A stretch of 64,000 bases of DNA from Homarus americanus (lineage: Eukaryota; Arthropoda; Malacostraca; Decapoda; Nephropidae), in the NCBI RefSeq assembly GCF_018991925.1, contig NW_024753828.1:5165839-5229838 (forward strand), given 5' to 3'. Position 1 is the stretch's first letter, and each line of letters opens with the position of its first letter. The notes below the pieces were generated by a model that saw only the letters and a list, made by a program, of their open reading frames with translations, ran no database searches and was not told where the DNA came from. The position numbers and the translations under genes are program-made. This document shows, in pieces, positions 12,601-27,600 of this stretch.

Positions 12601-15600
12601 TAGCAACAGAAAGACCTCTCGTTGTTACAGTACCTCCCATAGCTGAACATCCACCTGATAGTCACACACCTATCCGGCCAGTTCCTGGACCTACTTCAAC
12701 ACCGCCATCACCAGTGGCTCAACTTCCAGTTCCTCGACCTACAGAAGCTCCAATTGCACTGCCTCCTGCAGTACCAACACCACCACCAAACCCCATAGGT
12801 TGTGAGAGCACTGGTGAGTGTCCCTTCGACAACAGCTGCATCAACAGACTGTGCCTGGACGTGTGTCATCCTGGTTTTTGTGGTGAAGCTGCTGACTGTA
12901 AGACCTTAGGACACCGACCCACTTGTGTATGTCCACCAGGCACGACAGGTAACCCAACAGAGAGGTGCACGGCTTTAGCTACCGAGAGACCTATTACCCA
13001 CAGGCCTGTAGCGGGTATCTCAAGTTTACCACCGGGTGATCCAGTTGTTCCTGCATCAGGAACTACCACTCCTACCCCACCACCTCTGGTAGAATTGCCA
13101 ACAACGGCACCTCCAATGCCCACCAGTCCAAGACCACCACCTCTTCCAGTTGTTCCTCCTATTGTTATTGCTTGTGAGAACAATGACGACTGCGCCTCGG
13201 ACAATTCCTGCCTCAACAACCTATGTTACGATGTATGCGGTCTTGGTGTGTGTGGAGATAACGCAGAATGCAAGATCACCAGTCATCGTCCAGTTTGTAC
13301 CTGTCCTCCAGGAACCACAGGAGATCCTTTACATTCATGTGTATCCATCGTCACTGAAAGACCAGTAGGACCGACGCCTCCCACGGCAGAATTTCCGCCA
13401 GCTCAACCAGGTGATCCAGTGCACCCAATTAGTGCACCAACTAGTCCAGGTCAGCCCCCAGTGGCAGAACACCCAACACCCAGACCAAAACCACCTTCTG
13501 TGACACAGCCACCGCGACCACCCACCCCTGGTCCTGTACCTGTGGGCTGTGAAAGCACTGACGAGTGTCCGTTTGATAATTCTTGCGTAAATAAATTTTG
13601 TCTTGATATTTGTCATCCAGGATTTTGTGGTGATAATGCCGACTGTCAGACAGTTGGACATCGACCGACTTGTAAATGTCCACCAGGAACAAGTGGCAAC
13701 CCTAATATCAAGTGCTCAGCTCTTGCTGTAGAGACACCTCCTGCACCAATTCCTCCGGTTGCTGGGGATAAGCCTCCTTCAGAAGAGACTATCATCCATC
13801 CCATCGCTGGTCCTACAAGTCCAGGACCTCCTCCTCTGGTGGAGCAACCAACACGTCCTCCTCCAGACCCACCAATAGAGCGACCTCCTCCACCCGTGAT
13901 TGTTCCTCTAGTACCTATCGCTTGTGAGAACAACGATGAATGTGATGTGGACAATTCATGTTTGAACAATCTGTGTTATGATGCATGCAGTCTTGGGGTT
14001 TGTGATGATGAAGCTGATTGTAAGACTATCAGTCACAGGCCAGTGTGTCTGTGCCCACCAGGGACAACAGGAGATCCTCAAGTACGGTGCATAGCCATAG
14101 CAACAGAAAGACCTCTCGTTGTTACAATGCCTCCCATAGCTGAACATCCACCCGATAGTCACACAGCTATCCGGCCAGTTCCTGGACCTACTTCAACACC
14201 GCCATCACCAGTAGCTCAACTTCCAGTTCCTCGACCTACAGAAGCTCCAATTGCACTGCCTCCTGCAGTACCAACACCACCACCAAACCCCATAGGTTGT
14301 GAAAGCACTGGTGAGTGTCCCTTCGACAACAGCTGCATCAACAGACTGTGCCTGGACGTGTGTCATCCTGGTTTTTGTGGTGAAGCTGCTGACTGTAAGA
14401 CCTTAGGACACCGACCCACTTGTGTATGTCCACCAGGCACGACAGGTAACCCAACAGAGAGGTGCACGGCTTTAGCTACCGAGAGACCTATTACCCACAG
14501 GCCTGTAGCGGGTATCTCAAGTTTACCACCAGGTGATCCAGTTGTTCCTGCATCAGGAACTGCCACTCCTACCCCACCACCTCTAGTGGAATTGCCAACA
14601 ACGGCACCTCCAGTGCCCACCAGTCCAAGACCACCACCTCTTCCAGTTGTTCCTCCTATTGTTATTGCTTGTGAGAACAATGACGACTGCGCCTCGGACA
14701 ATTCCTGCCTCAACAACCTATGTTACGATGTATGCGGTCTTGGTGTGTGTGGAGATAACGCAGAATGCAAGATCACCAGTCATCGTCCAGTTTGTACCTG
14801 TCCTCCAGGAACCACAGGAGATCCTTTACATTCATGTGTATCCATCGTCACTGAAAGACCAGTTGGACCGACGCCTCCCATGGCAGAATTTCCGCCAGCT
14901 CAACCAGGTGATCCAGTGCATCCAATTAGTGCACCAACTAGTCCAGGTCAGCCCCCAGTGGCAGAACACCCAACACCCAGACCAAGACCACCTCCTGTAA
15001 CAGAGCCGCCACCACCACCCACCCCTGGTCCTGTACCTGTGGGCTGTGAGAGCACTGACGAGTGTCCGTTTGATAACTCCTGTGTAAATAAATTTTGTCT
15101 TGATATTTGTCATCCAGGATTTTGTGGTGAAAATGCCGACTGTGTTACAAGCGAACATCGTCCATTTTGTAAATGTCCTCCTGGTACAACTGGCAACCCG
15201 ACTGTAAAGTGCTCAGCTCTTGCTGTAGAGACACCTCCTGCACCCATTCCTCCGGTTGCTGGGGATAAGCCTCCTTCAGAAGAGACTGTCATCCATCCCA
15301 TCGCTGGTCCTACAAGTCCAGGACCTCCTCCTCTGGTGGAGCAACCAACACGTCCTCCTCCAGACCCACCAATAGAGCGACCTCCTCCACCCGTGATTGT
15401 TCCTCTAGTACCTATCGCTTGTGAGAACAACGATGAATGTGATGTGGACAATTCATGTATTAACTTGTTGTGTTATGATGTATGCAGCCTTAAATCCTGT
15501 GGTGATGATGCTCAATGTGTTTCAGTCAAGCATAGACCTGTATGTCTTTGTCCGCCGGGTACAACTGGAGACCCGCAGGTTGGTTGCAAAGCTACGTCCA

Positions 15601-18600
15601 CAGAGAGGATAACTACTCTGCCCCCTGTGACACACCGACCCCCACAACAACCACATATTCCTATTCGTCCCATAACCGGTCCTTCTTCAGAAAGACCCCC
15701 TCCATTAGCGGAACAAGTCAGCGTTGAACCTCTAGAACCTCTCACCACCCCTAGACCCCCAGTACCCACTCCTTCGTCTATTATAGTCGGGTGTGAAAGT
15801 AATGATCACTGTCCTTTTGATAACACGTGTGTAAATCGTTACTGCCTGGATGTGTGTTATCCAGGTTTATGTGGAGAAAACGCCAATTGTCAGACTTTCG
15901 GCCACAGACCTTCTTGTACATGTCCTCCAGGAACCACGGGCAACCCTACAAGACATTGCTCTGCTCATATGACTGACAGACCTGCCACGGTTCCTCCTCT
16001 GACAGAGATACCAAAATCACCAGATGTTCTTACTATCATTCCCATTGTTGGTCCCACCATTACACCACTTCCTCCTCTGGCAGAGATGCCCACCAGCAGA
16101 CCCACTGAGGCTATGCAGCCACCACCTCTGCCCCTTCCGATTATTCCTGATATTGCAATTGCGTGTCAGAATAATGATGAATGCACAGTGGACAACTCTT
16201 GTATCAACAATCTCTGTTATGACGTGTGTAGCCTCGGTGTTTGTGGAGAAAATGCCAAGTGTAAAGTCGATAATCATCGTCCAGTCTGTAGCTGTCCACC
16301 AGGTACATCGGGCACTCCTCCTCAGCAGTGTGTGTCCCTGCTTACAGAAAGACCAGTGACCCCACACCCTCCCATTGCCGAATTTCCTCCAGCCTATCCC
16401 GGTGACCCAATTCGCCCTGTTACCGAGTCAACTAGTCCAGGTCAGCCCCCAGTGGCAGAACACCCAACACCCAGACCCAGACCACCTCCTGTAACAGAGC
16501 CGCTGCCACCACCCACCCCTGGTCCTGTACCTGTGGGCTGTGAGAGCACTGACGAGTGTCCGTTTGATAATTCTTGTGTAAATAAACTTTGTCTTGATAT
16601 TTGTCATCCAGGATTATGCGGTGAAAATGCCGACTGTCAGACAGTTGGACATCGACCTACTTGTAAATGTCCACCAGGAACAACTGGCAACCCTAATATC
16701 AAGTGCTCAGCTCTTGCTGTAGACACACCTCCTGCACCCATTCCTCCGGTTGCTGGGGATAAGCCTCCCTCAGAAGAGACTGTCATCCATCCCATCGCTG
16801 GTCCTACAAGTCCAGGACCTCCTCCTCTGGTGGAGCAACCAACACGTCCTCCTCCAGACCCCCCGGTGTCTAGCCCTCCACCTTCTCCTCTAATTCCTTT
16901 CATTTCTATAGCATGTGAAAATAATGATGATTGTGATTTTGATAACACTTGCCTTAATATGCTCTGCTATGATGCATGCAATATTGGGATATGTGGTGAA
17001 AATGCTGATTGCAGAACTGTTAGTCATAGACCTGTGTGTCTTTGTCCTCCTGGTACAACTGGAAATCCTCAGATCAAATGCACAGCTTTACTTTTTGCAA
17101 GTTCAACAACAGTGTCTCCCATTACCGAGGTGCCGCTCACACCTCTTGAATCAATTCGTCCAATTTCAGATACAACTTCACGACCCCCACCAATAGCAGA
17201 AACGTCCCAACCTAGACCTCCACTGCCCGCTCCATCTCGTCCACCAACACCAGTTTCCATCCCACCAATCATAGTCGGGTGCGAGAAGAACGATCAGTGC
17301 AACTTCGACACCACCTGCATCAATCGTCTCTGCATGGACATTTGTAGTCCTAAACTATGTGGTGTGAATGCTGAATGTCAAACTATAGGCCACCGACCAC
17401 TGTGTGTATGTCCGCCGGGAACTACAGGTAATCCCACCGAACGTTGCCATTCGTTAGCAACTGATAGACCTGTTACTAGTTCACCAATAGCAGGACAACC
17501 ACATACACCACAGTATCAACCACCTGAACCCGTGCCAGGACCTACCATAACTACACCTCCTCCACTGGTTGAAATGCCTACAACGAGACCTCCGTCACTT
17601 ATAACAACAACGATACCACCTCCTATTATTCCCTCCATTGCCATCGCTTGTGGGAACAATGACGACTGCACCACAGACAATTCCTGTGTTAACAACCTAT
17701 GTTATGATGTATGCGCTCTTGGTATATGTGGAGATGATGCAGACTGCCGAATCGCGAATCATCGTCCAGTTTGTACCTGTCCTCCAGGAACCACAGGAGA
17801 TCCTTTACATTCATGTGTATCCATCGTCACAGAAAGACCAGTTGGACCGACGCCTCCCATGGCAGAATTTCCGCCAGTACAACCAAAAGAACCAATACAT
17901 CCAATTAGTGCACCAACTAGTCCAGGTCAGCCCCCAGTGGCAGAACACCCAACACCCAGACCCAGACCACCTCCTGTAACAGAGCCGCCACCACCACCCA
18001 CCCCTGGTCCTGTACCTGTGGGCTGTGAGAGCACTGACGAGTGTCCGTTTGATAATTCTTGTGTAAATAAACTTTGTCTTGATATTTGTTATCCAGGATT
18101 TTGTGGTGAAAATGCCGACTGTCAGACAGTTGGACATCGAGCTACTTGTAAATGTCCACCAGGAACAACTGGCAACCCTAATATCAAGTGCTCAGCTCTT
18201 GCTGTAGAGACACCTCCTGCACCCATTCCTCCGGTTGCTGGAGATAAGCCTCCCTCAGAAGAGACTGTCATCCATCCCATCGCTGGTCCTACAAGTCCAG
18301 GACCTCCTCCTCTGGTGGAGCAACCAACACGTCCTCCTCCAGACCCACCAATAGAGCGACCTCCTCCACCCGTGATTGTTCCTCTAGTACCTATCGCTTG
18401 TGAGAACAACGATGAATGTGATGTGGACAATTCATGTTTGAACAAGCTGTGTTATGATGCATGCAGTCTTGGGGTTTGTGGTGATGAAGCTGATTGTACG
18501 ACTATCAGTCACAGGCCAGTGTGTCTGTGCCCACCAGGGACAACAGGAGATCCTCAAGTAGGGTGCATAGCTATAGCAACAGAAAGACCTCTCGTTGTTA

Positions 18601-21600
18601 CAGTACCTCCCATAGCTGAACATCCACCCGATAGTCACACACCTATCCGGCCAGTTCCTGGACCTACTTCAACACCGCCATCACCAGTAGCTCAACTTCC
18701 AGTTCCTCGACCTACAGAAGCTCCAATTGCACTGCCTCCTGCAGTACCAACACCACCACCAAACCCCATAGGTTGTGAGAGCACTGGTGAGTGTCCCTTC
18801 GACAACAGCTGCATCAACAGACTGTGCCTGGACGTGTGTCATCCTGGTTTTTGTGGTGAGGCTGCTGACTGTAAGACCTTAGGACACCGACCCACTTGTG
18901 TATGTCCACCAGGCACGACAGGTAACCCAACAGAGAGGTGCACGGCTTTAGCTACCGAGAGACCTATTACCCACAGGCCTGTAGCGGGTATCTCAAGTTT
19001 ACCACCGGGTGATCCAGTTGTTCCTGCATCAGGAACTACCACTCCTACCCCACCACCTCTGGTAGAATTGCCAACAACGGCCCCTCCAGTGCCCACCAGT
19101 CCAAGACCACCACCTCTTCCAGTTGTTCCTCCTATTGTTATTGCTTGTGAGAACAATGACGACTGCGCCTCGGACAATTCCTGCCTCAACAACCTATGTT
19201 ACGATGTATGCGGTCTTGGTGTGTGTGGAGATAACGCAGAATGCAAGATCACCAGTCATCGTCCAGTTTGTACCTGTCCTCCAGGAACCACAGGAGATCC
19301 TTTACATTCATGTGTATCCATCGTCACTGAAAGACCAGTTGGACCGACGCCTCCCATGGCAGAATTTCCACCAGCTCAACCAGGTGATCCAGTTCATCCA
19401 ATTAGTGCACCAACTAGTCCAGGTCAGCCCCCAGTGGCAGAACACCCAACACCCAGACCCAGACCACCTCCTGTAACAGAGCCGCCACCACCACCCACCC
19501 CTGGTCCTCTACCTGTGGGCTGTGAGAGCAATCACGAGTGTCCATCTGATAACTCCTGTGTAAATAAACTTTGTCTTGATATTTGTCATCCAGGATTTTG
19601 TGGTGATAATGCCGACTGTCAGACAGTTGGACATCGACCGACTTGTAAATGTCCACCAGGAACAAGTGGCAACCCTAATATCAAGTGCTCAGCTCTTGCT
19701 GTAGAGACACCTCCTGCACCAATTCCTCCGGTTGCTGGGGATAAGCCTCCTTCAGAAGAGACTGTCATCCATCCCATCGCTGGTCCTACAAGTCCAGGAC
19801 CTCCTCCTCTAGTGGAGCAACCAACACGTCCTCCTCCAGACCCACCAATAGAGCGACCTCCTCCACCCGAGATTGTACCTCTAGTCCCTATCGCTTGTGA
19901 GAACAACGATGAATGTGATATGGACAATTCATGTTTGAACAAGCTGTGTTATGATGCATGCAGTCTTGGGGTTTGTGGTGATGAAGCTGATTGTACAACT
20001 ATCAGTCACAGGCCAGTGTGTCTGTGCCCACCAGGGACAACAGGAGATCCTCAAGTAGGGTGCTTAGCCAAAGCAACAGAAAGACCTCTCGTTGTTACAG
20101 TACCTCCCATAGCTGAACATCCACCTGATAGTCACATACCTATCCGGCCAGTTCCTGGACCTACTTCAACACCGCCATCACCAGTAGCTCAACTTCCAGT
20201 TCCTCGACCTACAGAAGCTCCAATTGCACTGCCTCCTGCAGTACCAACACCACCACCAAACCCCATAGGTTGTGAGAGCACTGGTGAGTGTCCCTTCGAC
20301 AACAGCTGCATCAACAGACTGTGCCTGGACGTGTGTCATCCTGGTATTTGTGGTGAGGCTGCTGACTGTAAGACCTTAGGACACCGACCCACTTGCGTAT
20401 GTCCACCAGGCACGACAGGTAACCCAACAGAGAGGTGCACGGCTTTAGCTACCGAGAGACCTATTACCCACAGGCCTGTAGCGGGTATCTCAAGTTTACC
20501 ACCGGGTGATCCAGTTGTTCCTGCATCAGGAACTACCACTCCTACCCCACCACCTCTGGTAGAATTGCCAACAACGGCACCTCCAGTGCCCACCAGTCCA
20601 AGACCACCACCTCTTGCTGTTGTTCCTCCTATTGTTATTGCTTGTGAGAACAATGACGACTGCACCTCGGACAATTCCTGTCTCAACAACCTATGTTATG
20701 ATGTATGCGGTCTTGGTATATGTGGAGATGATGCAGACTGCCGAATCGCGAATCATCGTCCAGTTTGTACCTGTCCTCCAGGAACCACAGGAGATCCTTT
20801 ACATTCATGTGTATCCATCGTCACAGAAAGACCAGTTGGACCGACGCCTCCCATGGCAGAATTTCCCCCAGCTCAACCAGGTGATCCAGTGCATCCAATT
20901 AGTGCACCAACTAGTCCAGGTCAGCCCCCAGTGGCAGAAGACCCAACACCCAGACCAAGACCACCTCCTGTAACAGAGCCGCCGCCACCACCCACCCCTG
21001 GTCCTGTACCTGTGGGCTGTGAGAGCACTGACGAGTGTCCGTTTGATAATTCTTGTGTAAATAAACTTTGTCTTGATATTTGTTATCCAGGATTTTGTGG
21101 TGAAAATGCCGACTGTCAGACAATTGGACATCGAGCTACCTGTAAATGTCCACCAGGAACAACTGGCAACCCTAATATCAAGTGCTCAGCTCTTGCTGTA
21201 GAGACACCTCCCGCACCCATTCCTCCGGTTGCTGGGGATAAGCCTCCTTCAGAAGAGACTGTCATCCATCCCATCGCTGGTCCTACAAGTCCAGGACCTC
21301 CTCCTCTGGTGGAGCAACCAACACGTCCTCCTCCAGACCCACCAATAGAGCGACCTCCTCCACCCGTGATTGTTCCTCAAGTACCTATCGCTTGTGAGAA
21401 CAACGATGAATGTGATGTGGACAATTCATGTTTGAACAAGCTGTGTTATGATGCATGCAGTCTTGGGGTTTGTGGTGATGAAGCTGATTGTACGACTATC
21501 AGTCACAGGCCAGTGTGTCTGTGCCCACCAGGGACAACAGGAGATCCTCAAGTAGGGTGCATAGCTATAGCAACAGAAAGACCTCTCGTTGTTACAGTAC

Positions 21601-24600
21601 CTCCCATAGCTGAACATCCACCCGATAGTCACACACCTATCCGGCCAGTTCCTGACCTACTTCAACACCGCCATCACCAGTAGCTCAACTTCCAGCTCCT
21701 CGACCTACAGAAGCTCCAATTGCACTGCCTCCTGCAGTACCAACACCACCACCAAACCCCATAGGTTGTGAGAGCACTGGTGAGTGTCCCTTCGACAACA
21801 GCTGCATCAACAGACTGTGCCTGGACGTGTGTCATCCTGGTATTTGTGGTGAGGCTGCTGACTGTAAGACCTTAGGACACCGACCCACTTGTGTATGTCC
21901 ACCAGGCACGACAGGTAACCCAACAGAGAGGTGCACGGCTTTAGCTACCGAGAGACCTATTACCCACAGGCCTGTAGCGGGTATCTCAAGTTTACCACCG
22001 GGTGATCCAGTTGTTCCTGCATCAGGAGCTACCACTCCTACCCCACCACCTCTGGTAGAATTGCCAACAACGGCACCCCCAGTGCCCACCAGTCCAAGAC
22101 CACCACCTCTTGCTGTTGTTCCTCCTATTGTTATTGCTTGTGAGAACAATGACGACTGCACCTCGGACAATTCCTGTCTCAACAACCTATGTTATGATGT
22201 ATGCGGTCTTGGTATATGTGGAGATGATGCTGACTGCCGAATCGCGAATCATCGTCCAGTTTGTACCTGTCCTCCAGGAACCACAGGAGATCCTTTACAT
22301 TCATGTGTATCCATCGTCACAGAAAGACCAGTTGGACCGACGCCTCCCATGGCAGAATTTCCACCAGCTCAACCAGTTGATCCAGTGCATCCAATTAGTG
22401 CACCAACTAGTCCAGGTCAGCCCCCAGTGGCAGAACACCCAACACCCAGACCAAGACCACCTCCTGTAACAGAGCCGCCACCACCACCCACCCCTGGTCC
22501 TGTACCTGTGGGCTGTGAGAGCACTGACGAGTGTCCGTTTGATAACTCCTGTGTAAATAAACTTTGTCTTGATATTTGTTATCCAGGATTTTGTGGTGAA
22601 AATGCCGACTGTCAGACAATTGGACATCGACCTACTTGTAAATGTCCACCAGGAACAAGTGGCAACCCTAATATCAAGTGCTCAGCTCTTGCTGTAGAGA
22701 CACCTCCTGCACCCATTCCTCCGGTTGCTGGGGATAAGCCTCCTTCAGAAGAGACTGTCATCCAGCCCATTCCTGGTCCTACAAGTCCAGGACCTCCTCC
22801 TCTGGTGGAGCAACCAACACGTCCTCCTCCAGACCCACCAATAGAGCGACCTCCTCCACCCGTGATTGTTCCTCTAGTACCTATCGCTTGTGAGAACAAC
22901 GATGAATGTGATGTGGACAATTCATGTTTGAACAAGCTGTGTTATGATGCATGCAGTCTTGGGGTTTGTGGTGATGAAGCTGATTGTAAGACTATCAGTC
23001 ACAGGCCAGTGTGTCTGTGCCCACCAGGGACAACAGGAGATCCTCAAGTAGGGTGCATAGCTATAGCAACAGAAAGACCTCTCGTTGTTACAGTACCTCC
23101 CATAGCTGAACATCCACCTGATAGTCACACACCTATCCGGCCAGTTCCTGGACCTACTTCAACACCGCCATCACCAGTAGCTCAACTTCCAGTTCCTCGA
23201 CCTACAGAAGCTCCAATTGCACTGCCTCCTGCAGTACCAACACCACCACCAAACCCCATAGGTTGTGAGAGCACTGGTGAGTGTCCCTTCGACAACAGCT
23301 GCATCAACAGACTGTGCCTGGACGTGTGTCATCCTGGTATTTGTGGTGAGGCTGCTGACTGTAAGACCTTAGGACACCGACCCACTTGCGTATGTCCACC
23401 AGGCACGACAGGTAACCCAACAGAGAGGTGCACGGCTTTAGCTACCGAGAGACCTATTACCCACAGGCCTGTAGCGGGTATCTCAAGTTTACCACCGGGT
23501 GATCCAGTTGTTCCTGCATCAGGAACTACCACTCCTACCCCACCACCTCTGGTAGAATTGCCAACAACGGCACCTCCAGTGCCCACCAGTCCAAGACCAC
23601 CACCTCTTGCTGTTGTTCCTCCTATTGTTATTGCTTGTGAGAACAATGACGACTGCACCTCGGACAATTCCTGTCTCAACAACCTATGTTATGATGTATG
23701 CGGTCTTGGTATATGTGGAGATGATGCAGACTGCCGAATCGCGAATCATCGTCCAGTTTGTACCTGTCCTCCAGGAACCACAGGAGATCCTTTACATTCA
23801 TGTGTATCCATCGTCACAGAAAGACCAGTTGGACCGACGCCTCCCATGGCAGAATTTCCCCCAGCTCAACCAGGTGATCCAGTGCATCCAATTAGTGCAC
23901 CAACTAGTCCAGGTCAGCCCCCAGTGGCAGAAGACCCAACACCCAGACCAAGACCACCTCCTGTAACAGAGCCGCCGCCACCACCCACCCCTGGTCCTGT
24001 ACCTGTGGGCTGTGAGAGCACTGACGAGTGTCCGTTTGATAATTCTTGTGTAAATAAACTTTGTCTTGATATTTGTTATCCAGGATTTTGTGGTGAAAAT
24101 GCCGACTGTCAGACAATTGGACATCGAGCTACCTGTAAATGTCCACCAGGAACAACTGGCAACCCTAATATCAAGTGCTCAGCTCTTGCTGTAGAGACAC
24201 CTCCCGCACCCATTCCTCCGGTTGCTGGGGATAAGCCTCCTTCAGAAGAGACTGTCATCCATCCCATCGCTGGTCCTACAAGTCCAGGACCTCCTCCTCT
24301 GGTGGAGCAACCAACACGTCCTCCTCCAGACCCACCAATAGAGCGACCTCCTCCACCCGTGATTGTTCCTCAAGTACCTATCGCTTGTGAGAACAACGAT
24401 GAATGTGATGTGGACAATTCATGTTTGAACAAGCTGTGTTATGATGCATGCAGTCTTGGGGTTTGTGGTGATGAAGCTGATTGTACGACTATCAGTCACA
24501 GGCCAGTGTCTGTGCCACTCAGGTCACAGCCAGGAGATCCTGCTAGGTGCATAGCTATAGCAACAGAAAGACCTCTCGTTGTTAAGCAGTACCTCCTATA

Positions 24601-27600
24601 GCTGAACACGATCCACCCGATAGTCACACACCCATCCGGCCAGTTCCTGGACCCACCAACACCGCCATCACCAGTAGCTCAACTTCTCCAGCCTCTGACC
24701 CACAGAAGCTCCAATTGCTTCCCAGGTACCAACACCACCACCAAAACCCCATAGGCTGTGAGAGCACTGCAGGTGTGTGTGAGTGTCCTCTGACAACAGC
24801 TGTACCCACCACTGTGCCTGGACGTGTGTCATCCTGGCCAGAGGCTGTTGACTGTAAGGCATTCTGAGAGACACCACCCACTCTGTGTATGTCCCTCCAG
24901 GCACTACAGGTAACCCAACAGAGAGGGGTGCACGGCTTTAGCTACCGAGAGACCTATTACCCACAGGCCTGTAGCGGGTATCTCAAGTTTACCACCGGGT
25001 GATCCAGTTGTTCCTGCATCAGGAGCTACCACTCCTACCCCACCACCTCTGGTAGAATTGCCAACAACGGCACCCCCAGTGCCCACCAGTCCAAGACCAC
25101 CACCTCTTGCTGTTGTTCCTCCTATTGTTATTGCTTGTGAGAACAATGACGACTGCACCTCGGACAATTCCTGTCTCAACAACCTATGTTATGATGTATG
25201 CGGTCTTGGTATATGTGGAGATGATGCTGACTGCCGAATCGCGAATCATCGTCCAGTTTGTACCTGTCCTCCAGGAACCACAGGAGATCCTTTACATTCA
25301 TGTGTATCCATCGTCACAGAAAGACCAGTTGGACCGACGCCTCCCATGGCAGAATTTCCACCAGCTCAACCAGTTGATCCAGTGCATCCAATTAGTGCAC
25401 CAACTAGTCCAGGTCAGCCCCCAGTGGCAGAACACCCAACACCCAGACCAAGACCACCTCCTGTAACAGAGCCGCCACCACCACCCACCCCTGGTCCTGT
25501 ACCTGTGGGCTGTGAGAGCACTGACGAGTGTCCGTTTGATAATTCTTGTGTAAATAAACTTTGTCTTGATATTTGTTATCCAGGATTTTGTGGTGAAAAT
25601 GCCGACTGTCAGACAATTGGACATCGACCTACTTGTAAATGTCCACCAGGAACAACTGGCAACCCTAATATCAAGTGCTCAGCTCTTGCTGTAGACACAC
25701 CTCCTGCACCCATTCCTCCGGTTGCTGGGGATATGCCTCCCTCAGAGGAGACTATCATCCATCCCATCGCTGGTCCTACAAGTCCAGGACCTCCTCCTCT
25801 GGTGGAGCAACCAACACGTCCTCCTCCAGACCCACCAATAGAGCGACCTCCTCCACCCGTGATTGTTCCTCTAGTACCTATCGCCTGTGAGAACAACGAT
25901 GAATGTGATGTGGACAATTCATGTTTGAACAAGCTGTGTTATGATGCATGCAGTCTTGGGGTTTGTGGTGATGAAGCTGATTGTACGACTATCAGTCACA
26001 GGCCAGTGTGTCTGTGCCCACCAGGGACAACAGGAGATCCTCAAGTAGGGTGCATAGCTATAGCAACAGAAAGACCTCTCGTTGTTACAGTACCTCCCAT
26101 AGCTGAACATCCACCCGATAGTCACACACCTATCCGGCCAGTTCCTGGACCTACTTCAACACCGCCATCACCAGTAGCTCAACTTCCAGTTCCTCGACCT
26201 ACAGAAGCTCCAATTGCACTGCCTCCTGCAGTACCAACACCACCACCAAACCCCATAGGTTGTGAGAGCACTGGTGAGTGTCCCTTCGACAACAGCTGCA
26301 TCAACAGACTGTGCCTGGACGTGTGTCATCCTGGTATTTGTGGTGAGGCTGCTGACTGTAAGACCTTAGGACACCGACCCACTTGTGTATGTCCACCAGG
26401 CACGACAGGTAACCCAACAGAGAGGTGCACGGCTTTAGCTACCGAGAGACCTATTACCCACAGGCCTGTAGCGGGTATCTCAAGTTTACCACCGGGTGAT
26501 CCAGTTGTTCCTGCATCAGGAACTACCACTCCTACCCCACCACCTCTGGTAGAATTGCCAACAACGGCACCTCCAGTGCCCACCAGTCCAAGACCACCAC
26601 CTCTTGCTGTTGTTCCTCCTATTGTTATTGCTTGTGAGAACAATGACGACTGCACCTCGGACAATTCCTGTCTCAACAACCTATGCTATGATGTATGCGG
26701 TCTTGGTATATGTGGAGATGATGCTGACTGCCGAATCGCGAATCATCGTCCAGTTTGTACCTGTCCTCCAGGAACCACAGGAGATCCTTTACATTCATGT
26801 GTATCCATCGTCACAGAAAGACCAGTTGGACCGACGCCTCCCATGGCAGAATTTCCACCAGCTCAACCAGGAGATCCAGTACATCCAATTAGTGCACCAA
26901 CTAGTCCAGGTCAGCCCCCAGTGGCAGAACACCCAACACCCAGACCCAGACCACCTCCTGTAACAGAGCCGCCACCACCACCCACCCCTGGTCCTGTGCC
27001 TGTGGGCTGTGAGAGCACTGACGAGTGTCCGTTTGATAATTCTTGTGTAAATAAACTTTGTCTTGATATTTGTCATCCAGGATTATGCGGTGAAAATGCC
27101 GACTGTCAGACAATTGGACATCGAGCTACTTGTAAATGTCCACCAGGAACAACTGGCAACCCTAATATCAAGTGCTCAGCTCTTGCTGTAGAGACACCTC
27201 CTGCACCAATTCCTCCGGTTGCTGGGGATAAGCCTCCTTCAGAAGAGACTGTCATCCATCCCATCGCTGGTCCTACAAGTCCAGGATCTCCTCCTCTGGT
27301 GGAGCAACCAACACGTCCTCCTCCAGACCCACCAATAGACCGACCTCCTCCACCCGTGATTGTTCCTCAAGTACCTATCGCTTGTGAGAACAACGATGAA
27401 TGTGATGTGGACAATTCATGTTTGAACAAGCTGTGTTATGATGCATGCAGTCTTGGGGTTTGTGGCGATGAAGCTGATTGTACGACTATCAGTCACAGGC
27501 CAGTGTGTCTGTGCCCACCAGGGACAACAGGAGATCCTCAAGTAGGGTGCATAGCCATAGCAACAGAAAGACCTCTCGTTGTTACCGTACCTCCCATAGC

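Noticed and set aside
21683..25058. Three separate genes or a pseudogene, as the broken frames suggest
   Set aside because: One missing base and one local patch of net +3 explain all breaks; the frame is intact for >18 kb before and >9 kb after, and exon phases match only if it is one exon.
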